A stretch of 64,000 nucleotides of DNA from Gnetum montanum. Its lineage: Eukaryota > Streptophyta > Gnetopsida > Gnetales > Gnetaceae. Both the position numbers and the translations under genes were made by a program. The stretch is from contig MNCI01025086.1 of NCBI GenBank assembly GCA_015680685.1, positions 391,693 to 455,692 on the forward strand, read 5' to 3'. Positions within the stretch are counted from its first letter, which is position 1, and the number at the start of each line of letters is the position of its first letter. The notes under the pieces were generated by a model. The model worked only from the letters and a program-made list of their open reading frames with translations. It did no database searches and was not told the origin of the DNA. Of this stretch, positions 57,569-64,000 are shown piece after piece.

Positions 57569-60278
57569 ATGGCCCCAAAGCATGGACAATAAGAAGGTCC
57601 CTCTCTAGGTGCATCTAAGCGACCCAAGAGAGGTAGAGGATAGGCATTTTCCAAAAAACATACAAAGTAGGAGGAAAAATCCTTTAGTATCCATCAAGAG
57701 ACTACTACTACTATACAATCAAAATAGGTAGAAGGTGGAGTTGTTGCAATTCCTGAATAAGGACAACACCTCACATTGTCCCCGAAGTGTGTTTAGGCCA
57801 TCCATGAAAGGTCCACATCAGCTACAATGATTGTGGAATTGAACTTCAAAAATTTCACGAAATTTTCTCCTAAGGTCATTAGGGACAAGCTCAAAGGGTC
57901 CCCATTATGGCCTATCCTCTCCAAAAGTGGTGCCTGGTACTTGGGAGAAATGTACCAATTTTGACACAATAAGGAAGAAGGCACCATAGTTGACATTTGT
58001 GGTGTGTCTATCAATTTTTCTACCAAGGCCATTTTAGATGTGTTAAACCTTTAAAATGTAGGGCCAAAGGTTACTCACCTATCCACTTGCTTCCATCTTG
58101 ATGCATGAAGGGTTTGGTTGGACAGTGCGTACGGTAAGGATGATAAGATATATGGAGAATTGCCATTAGAAGAGAGAATCTACTTCAAGATTGGTACTTA
58201 TCACATCTTTCCCATAAAAGGATTAAATAGGATTTCAACATATGTGGAAAGAGGAAGTATGGTATTGATGGGAAAGGTTAATGCTAACCTACCCTATCTA
58301 TATCTCATGGAGATCTTAAGGCAACTTGAAGAATACAAGATAGGGAAGTTTGCGTTGCCCTTTCCTTGTCTCATCAGGAAGTTGTCCAAGCATGTTGGAA
58401 TTCTGGGGTACACTAATGAAATCCCTAGAAGAGCCTAAAATGCTTCATTTGCTAAACTATTGAAGCCACTAGCTCCAAGAAAAGGTGTGGTGAGACATTG
58501 GAGCCAAAGCAAGAGCAAGAATAGACAATAGGGCCCACTGCAACTCAAACTACAAGGCCTAGCCAAATCCCAAGCTCAAGGCCTAGTCAACAACAAGAAG
58601 CAGGGTCCAACATAAGCTAGTGAGACCAACTACCACCACCGTAGGATTACTGACTATTGATGAGCCACCTCAGAGCCATCGCTGAGATGGTCAATTGGGG
58701 GAGTCGTGATGATGCTAATATCTTCCACATCATCAATGATATTGTACAACCAACTATTTTTATAGATCACACACATGGGGAAGTGTCCATTCAGATAGGA
58801 GGAGGGGAGACTGATTAATCACAACAGATTTTGGAAATGCTACATCCTTTCAGGTGCAACTTGAGATTTGTGAAAGGGCCGCAATGGTGGTCATGCAGCA
58901 CTAGGATGCAACAGGAGCTACAGAAGTGGTCATAGACTACATCAAAGAATCCTTCAATATCCCTATTATGTCATTGGAAGACATCATAGGAGCACATGAT
59001 GCTCAAACATTGGCTGGTCCCTCGATAACTCCTATGGAGCATGAGGATGTGCTTGATTAGTTGCTGCAAATAGGACAAGTAATAATGTCCTTGTGCAAGA
59101 TCCCACAAGCTGTCATGATAGCATAGTTAGACCTCATCTCTACTAAGGGAAAGCTAGTCATGGTAGAGATCATGGCTAAGCACATAGAAGTAGAGTTAGC
59201 AAAACTCCAATAGAGACTCATAACCCTGCAAACTACACAATGGGACCCCTCTCAATTCATTCCCGAAGACCAGTTGGACATGTTCAGGACCAAGCAACTC
59301 AATAAATTTTTGGTGAATAATAAAAGAGTGGTGGAGGAGAAAGAGAAGGCCAACTGGGATGCCCCCAAGGCACAAGCACAAACCTATGCACATACCAAGG
59401 CACTTAGAGCCTTACAAGAGGAGAATAAATAGCTTGTTGTTGACAATTTTTGGTTAACTGTTGTGGATAAATAGAAGAATGTTCTTGAAGAAAAATTTTA
59501 ATAGCTATGAGAATAATTGATCAGGGTCAATCAAGATATGAACTGTTTGGCTAGAGAAAATTAAACCCTCTCAATGGAGGAGGTATGCACAATCCATTAG
59601 AAGATGGCCATTGAAATAAGCATGTGGCAAAATGAGGCTAAGTAGCATGAAAAGTTAAAGGAACATTTTCGAGACTAGGTGGGAATGTACACGCAAGTCA
59701 TAGAGAAGGGGATCCATATGGCCAAGGCCCACATCAATACTTTTAGTGCTCAACACACTAATTAGTAGGCCATATTGGACACATATGCATTTGTCCACTA
59801 GGCAGAACTTAAAAGCTAGGACCTGTAGATTTAAGACCTCATAGAGTACATGGAATTAGCAAACCTGTGGTATGCCGATCTAGCCATGTTGATAGTAGGG
59901 TGCCTAAGGATAGAGCTCAAGGGATAGGTAGCTACCACCTATGCCAAATATGAAGAAGAATTTGTAGAGCATAAGAAAACGTTGTAGAAGCTAGAAGTTG
60001 CAAAGTCTAAACTAGAGGTGGTTAAAGGAAGCTACCAAGGATAAAAAGATGTTGCAATGGACTTGTCTTGATGGCTTACAAATTTTCAGAAGTACAAGGA
60101 CAAAGCCAGAGCCTATAAGAAGGAATGATGGTTGTTTGCAGCCTAGTACGTGAAAGAAAATAAAATGTTTTCACAACTACCATGCCCATGGGAGGTGCCA
60201 ACTCCATCAAACATTGGAGCATCAGCATGAACGACACAGGATCCCAAAAATGAAGAGGAAAAGCTCTAGGTACTATAG
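57569..60278 (+). pseudogene. ORF2 of element 6: plant-transposon-protein-like domain plus coiled coil, 3' truncated
   Basis: Starts MAPKHGQ at 57569, then a basic stretch ASKRPKRGRG. The domain is clearest here, at 58118-58438: LPLEERIYFKIGTYHIFPIK, LMGKVNANLPYLYLMEILRQ and KFALPFPCLIRKLSKHVGI, open for 106 codons. The coiled coil runs about 59290-60100 (VVEEKEKANWDAPKAQAQTY; NTLSMEEV-like; IEISMWQNEAK). Breaks off near 60278 within the equivalent of the last 40-50 codons of element 5 ORF2. Homology with the ORF2 of element 2 extends from the first codons to the end. Function unknown; a role in RNA or particle interaction is only a guess. Confidence 0.74.
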
Positions 60279-60884
60279 TGACAAAAAACATCAGTGGCTA
60301 GAACACTAAGAGGTTGTTAGGCGAACAGTTTAACCCTAGATCTATGGGAGGGTTGTGCTAGAGAGAAATAAAAATGAGGTGCCCTGAATGATCTCGTCAA
60401 TCAGACAGGAACTTAATCGATGTATCTTAACCTTTCGTAAATGTTCATTTTGGAAATGATGTATACAAAGTAAATTAATGATCAATAAATGTAAAATAAT
60501 GAAAATAGTGCAAAAAATGATGATGGTAAAAAAATAACAAAATAGACTTGGGTAAGAAAGTGCACCACCCCAAGGTCACAGATTTGATCCTTTGTTCGAT
60601 TGGAAGGTATACAACTGAACATGCAACACTGAAGAGGCACAACTTACATAGAGTAGTATGGTCATAGATCTCTGAACTATAGTCGGTAGCTTACTGCTCA
60701 AGATTCTTCTACTTGCCACTTTGCACACTAAGATGCCAAAATGCTAAGCTCACAAAGGAATATTTGGAGTCAACTAGAAAACTCAAAGCCAACCAGAGTG
60801 CTCAAAAATGCCAACGATGCTCTCTGAAAGCCAACTTAAAAGCCAACCATGTAAAAATCCAACCCTTTGAGCATTTCTCATTGG

Positions 60885-60896
60885 GGTATTTATAGG
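60885..60896 (-). promoter_or_regulatory. TATA box
   Basis: CCTATAAATACC on the minus strand, the same core as in the LTRs of elements 2 and 3 (CCTATAAATA). About 600 bases separate it from the presumed LTR edge at 60279. Confidence 0.5.
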
Positions 60897-61305
60897 GCCA
60901 AGAGCAAGAGAAAAATGTGGTCTACATGCCACATGTCTTGGGCCCCACAAGGTACAAACATGGATGTACTATGTAGGTGCACAATGATGGATGTAAACCT
61001 TGTTACACTATGATCATATTTCTAAATCTGCATGTGTCAAAATCCAAAAATCATGCCAACAATGAAAATAAAATGGAGCCTATGCTCTAGGACTATGTCT
61101 TCCCTACTCTTGCAAGCAAGGTCAAGCGTAGGGAAAATTTTGGGGATTGACTAGGGGTATGAAAATTGAAGCAAACTTGCTGATTTTATCTGCCAAAGAG
61201 GTGTCAGGGTGAGAATGATCATTGCCAACAAGTTTTGGAGCTAACTGAAGGTGTTTTGATGCCTCCATGCAAGTGTTGCACTACTTACACTATTCTGCAT
61301 GTTGG

Positions 61306-61895
61306 TGTAGCGTAAGTAACTACTCGCTATGCTGTGCTATGCTACATAGCGTAGCCACTAGTATTGATAGAGGTCTTGCATAGAAATTGAGAGCATTTTT
61401 CTGAGGCTTAGTCAAGTAAACAATTGAAATTTTTTTCCTCCATGCCAAAAAGCCTTTGGACTTGCTGAGTTCATCCTTGGGGCATTATGTTGTTTTTGCA
61501 TCATTGCTACGTTATGCTACACAATGTAGCATAGCATAGCATAGCAGCCAGTGTGTCATGCATCCTTGTTTAATTTTTCATTTGTTACAAAGAAACCTTG
61601 CTTGAGGCTTGAGGGCTAAGTGGGACAGCCAGTTTTGGAGGTCGAAGCATTGCCAAGTGCAATCCTCTTATTGGAGTTACTTGGTAGGGGGGCCTTTGTG
61701 CATCCTATCCCTAATACACTATGCTACACTACATGGCGTAGCATAGCATAGCACCTTGTGTTGGTGGAGCAAGCTTGCTTGATGGTTGCAATGTGGAAAA
61801 ATGCTTTGGAAGACTAACTTGATATCATCTTGCATCTTGGATGCTTAATTGGTCTCTTCAAGGCTTGCTATGTTGCTCAGTGTAGCGTAGCATAG
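61306..61895. repeat. four palindromic GCTATGCTAC/GTAGCATAGC clusters
   Basis: Clusters at 61306-61356, 61505-61547, 61715-61752 and 61867-61895. The third has exact 9-base arms CTATGCTAC (61719-61727) and GTAGCATAG (61738-61746); the second has exact 8-base arms TATGCTAC and GTAGCATA. Sequence between clusters is only weakly similar (GCTTGAGG/GCTTGATGG words), so the palindromes are the conserved part. Confidence 0.8.
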
Positions 61896-62196
61896 TAGAC
61901 TTCTCTGTTAGAAAACTTGCCAAACTATTTAGCTCATCCTAAACACTTTCAACAACTCCTAGCATGATCCTTGGGTAGATTGTCAGCTAGGCCAATTGTC
62001 CAGTTGTGTAGGCTGGAGAGTCCAGCAGACATGTCATTCCTATAGATAGAAAACTTATCAGAATTTATAGTCTATACTTAGTGCCTACACTATTGTGATG
62101 ACCCATCATGATGTTGCACTTGTGAAAATCCTTGCCAATTCCAAGGCTCTACTAAAGCATCAAGGTCCTAAAATTTTATGCTATTTTAATGGCCCC

Positions 62197-62242
62197 TCTT
62201 TGTTGACATCTGGAGGATCTTCCTGAGAGATGTCAACAAAGA
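62197..62242. repeat. perfect 15-base inverted repeat
   Basis: Arm TCTTTGTTGACATCT (62197-62211) and its exact complement AGATGTCAACAAAGA (62228-62242), loop 16 bases. Forms a stable hairpin if transcribed. Confidence 0.8.
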
Positions 62243-63576
62243 ATATGAAACACTATGAAGAACAAGACACCAACATTTCTCTCTAGTGGTTGCTCAGATG
62301 TCACTTTGCTATGCTTGGGAGTATTAGTATAGTCATGTAGGGAAAGGTGGAAAGGGTGGACTTGAGGGGATAGGTTCAGGAAAAGAAAAGATGTAACATA
62401 GTGTAGTTCCTCATTGGAGTGCTTGTGAGGGAGTTGACATGCATGGGCATCTTTCTTTTGCTAATTTTGACCTCTCATCAAACTGCTTAGAGATGGTTGT
62501 TGTGAAATAGTTGGTGTGCCATTTTTTTTGGGCACGATTCTTTTCTTTTTGAGCTTTTTTTCCCTTTTACGCTTTTGCACTTTTCTTCTGCTATTTAGCC
62601 ATGTTCACTTGCAAACAACCTTGTCGTTGAAGGATAGGTGTTTTCTCCCTAAGATGAGTTGTGTTACAGCCATATGGGGCTTTGAATTACCTACAAATGC
62701 TTCCCATGTAGCGAGCTACGTTATGCATGTCATGGACTTTGCGATTGAGCATTTGGGAGGAAAACTTGTAAAATAGATGTGATAAGGAAAACTACGAGTG
62801 TAAGAAATGAGGTGAAGAGGGTTAAGAGGGAGTGTAGGATGTGCACTCCCAAGTAGCCAAGCTAGTCAAAATGATCACCTTAGAACGATGTAGTGTCCTA
62901 TCCTCCTGGAAAAATGCATCTCTGACCGATGCCATCTCAGCCTGTATCCTACAAACGCAACAAAAAGGAAACCAGAAAAATATAACCATGAAATGAGGTG
63001 AGGGTAGAATCCCACTTTCTTTAAACACTATTGAAGTAGTGAGCATTGTTGCTAAGGCATGTGACATCTAAAGTAGGAAGGCCAGCAACAGTTCTGGTAG
63101 TGGAAGACCAAAGGGGTTGGCACCAAGGAGGCTAGGAGTTGCGGTTATGTGAGTGCTTACGAGTCCCCGTCCAAGGCAAACATTATGCAGTTCAGCTATA
63201 AGGTGAGAAGCCTAACAGCTAAACATCTTTTGAGTTCGGATGTTGGCGGAGGCTAGAGAGTAGCAATATTGTGGCTGGGCCACAATAGTGCTAGGACTCT
63301 AGCAGTAGGCGTTGATAGTAGGAGCTACCACCAAGATGATGAGCTATGGTAGCATAGCTCCAGAAGGTCAGAAATATGTTAGATGACATCTTTGAAGGAT
63401 CAAAAAGATGCTCGGGATAGTGGCCCTACATATGTTTCAGAGGGTGTTTTCTTATCATCATGAACTACATTCTGAAACTGCAATGTCCCATCCCATGCTA
63501 TCTGGGAAGTTGGCACTATTCACACTCACTTGTTTATAGGGTCATGGATGCAAGCTAAGAACGTTATACTGCAAAC
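62243..63576. other. no recognised gene
   Basis: Several open stretches (for example 62516-62776 plus, 62822-63067 minus) have no recognisable motifs and are hydrophobic or low in complexity. G+C is higher than in most of the window. Confidence 0.4.
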
Positions 63577-63919
63577 CTAGTTTAAGGTCTTGGTAGACCA
63601 TCATATGTACTAGTTTAAGGTCCCAGTAGACCGTGATGTATTATTTTAAGGTCCTAGTAGATCACTGTGCTAGTTTAAGGTCCTAGCAGACCACTGGGCT
63701 AGTTTATCATCATAGCAGACGGTGGATGGGCCAATTTAAGGTCTTAGTGGACCGTACCGTGGATGCAAGTTTTACATCATGGCCCATGGATGTGCTATGC
63801 CAATTTATAGCTGTAGTGGATGTTCTTTGCTAGTTTTACGTTATAGCAGATGAACTATGCCAGTTTATAGTCATAGTGGACTATCTGTGCCAATTTATAG
63901 TCATAGCATACTATCTATG
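63577..63919 (+). repeat. minisatellite, about 11 units of 28-34 bases
   Basis: Units begin CTAGTTTAAGGTC and run on as CTAGTAGACC plus a variable end; consensus roughly CYAGTTTAWRGTCMTAGYRGAC. The left units carry AAGGTC, the right units ATAGTC, so two subtypes are arranged in order, consistent with stepwise expansion. Confidence 0.85.
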
Positions 63920-64000
63920 CTTACCTCACTTTTGCATCAGACATAGTATGGCTTGAGGTACAAGTGGTTCATAGGATTTGCAAACTCTTTACCATCCATG

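Larger units (their letters stand above)
52617..60278 (+). mobile_element. pol-less LTR retrotransposon, element 6 (gag plus ORF2, 3' truncated)
   Basis: Same order as element 5: LTR, tRNA-Asp-type primer site, gag, Pro/Ser-rich region, spacer, internal promoter, intron, ORF2. No RT, RNase H or integrase seen. Inserted into gag of element 3 in the opposite direction. Alignment with element 5 breaks off near 60278, before the ORF2 end, polypurine tract and 3' LTR. Compared with element 5 it has a roughly 280-base deletion in gag near 53757. Confidence 0.85.
60279..64000 (-). mobile_element. unidentified repeat-rich element, running past the window edge
   Basis: Sequence changes abruptly at about 60279 (TGACAAAAAACATCAG), in the middle of ORF2 of element 6, with higher G+C to the right. 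A strong TATA box on the minus strand (60885-60896) with a palindromic box array upstream of it (61306-61895) suggests a minus-oriented LTR covering about 60279-62000. No gag or pol motif was recognised in the remaining 2 kb, and no second LTR is in the window. Confidence 0.4.

Noticed and set aside
61306-61895. CRISPR-like array
   Set aside because: Spacing is irregular (about 150-210 bases), repeats are short palindromes, and the context is a plant retroelement.
62516-62776. 86-codon open stretch with a hydrophobic, signal-like start
   Set aside because: Begins in a T-rich run that mimics a signal peptide; no conserved continuation or domain.

Overview
The window looks like nuclear DNA from a plant with a large, repeat-filled genome, possibly a gymnosperm or similar lineage. 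I cannot name the species. It is AT-rich and CpG-poor. I found no intact cellular gene, and almost every stretch I can read is a decayed retrotransposon. Many in-frame stops sit where Trp or Gln codons are expected (TGG to TAG, CAG to TAG), as from deamination of methylated C.

Layout. 1-5820: Ty1/copia element 1 (minus). 5840-8710: Ty3/gypsy pol fragment (copy 1, plus). About 10440-26220: copia element 4 (plus), split by a complete 13 kb Ty3/gypsy element (element 2, minus, 12691-25651). 26861-40710: one LINE cut into three pieces, first by an 8.7 kb pol-less LTR element (element 5, plus, 27159-35842) and then by a repeat cluster (37006-39545). 41011-41075: a tRNA-like SINE head. 41597-44940: a short non-autonomous LTR element. 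45146-52616: a truncated sister of element 2 (element 3, minus). 52617-60278: a second pol-less LTR element (element 6, plus) inserted in the gag of element 3 and itself truncated. 60279-64000: an unidentified element with palindromic and tandem repeats.

The main finding is a shared gene cassette. Autonomous element 2 (gag-PR-RT-RH-IN) carries, after pol, a TATA promoter, a 5'UTR exon, a short intron and a roughly 2.8 kb ORF2. ORF2 starts Met-Ala-Pro-Lys right after the splice acceptor. It has a plant-transposon-protein-like domain followed by a long coiled coil. The same cassette, with the same promoter-exon-intron-ATG order, is in elements 5 and 6, which have a different LTR family and no pol. 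Each internal promoter uses short boxes resembling those in the U3 of its own LTR. So gag plus ORF2 appear to be the parts kept in the non-autonomous elements, presumably mobilised in trans by a pol-bearing relative such as element 2. All copies here are dead, so this describes the ancestors.

Positions of domain ends are approximate (about 20-50 bases) except where terminal motifs fix them (LTR ends, target duplications, splice sites, ATG codons).
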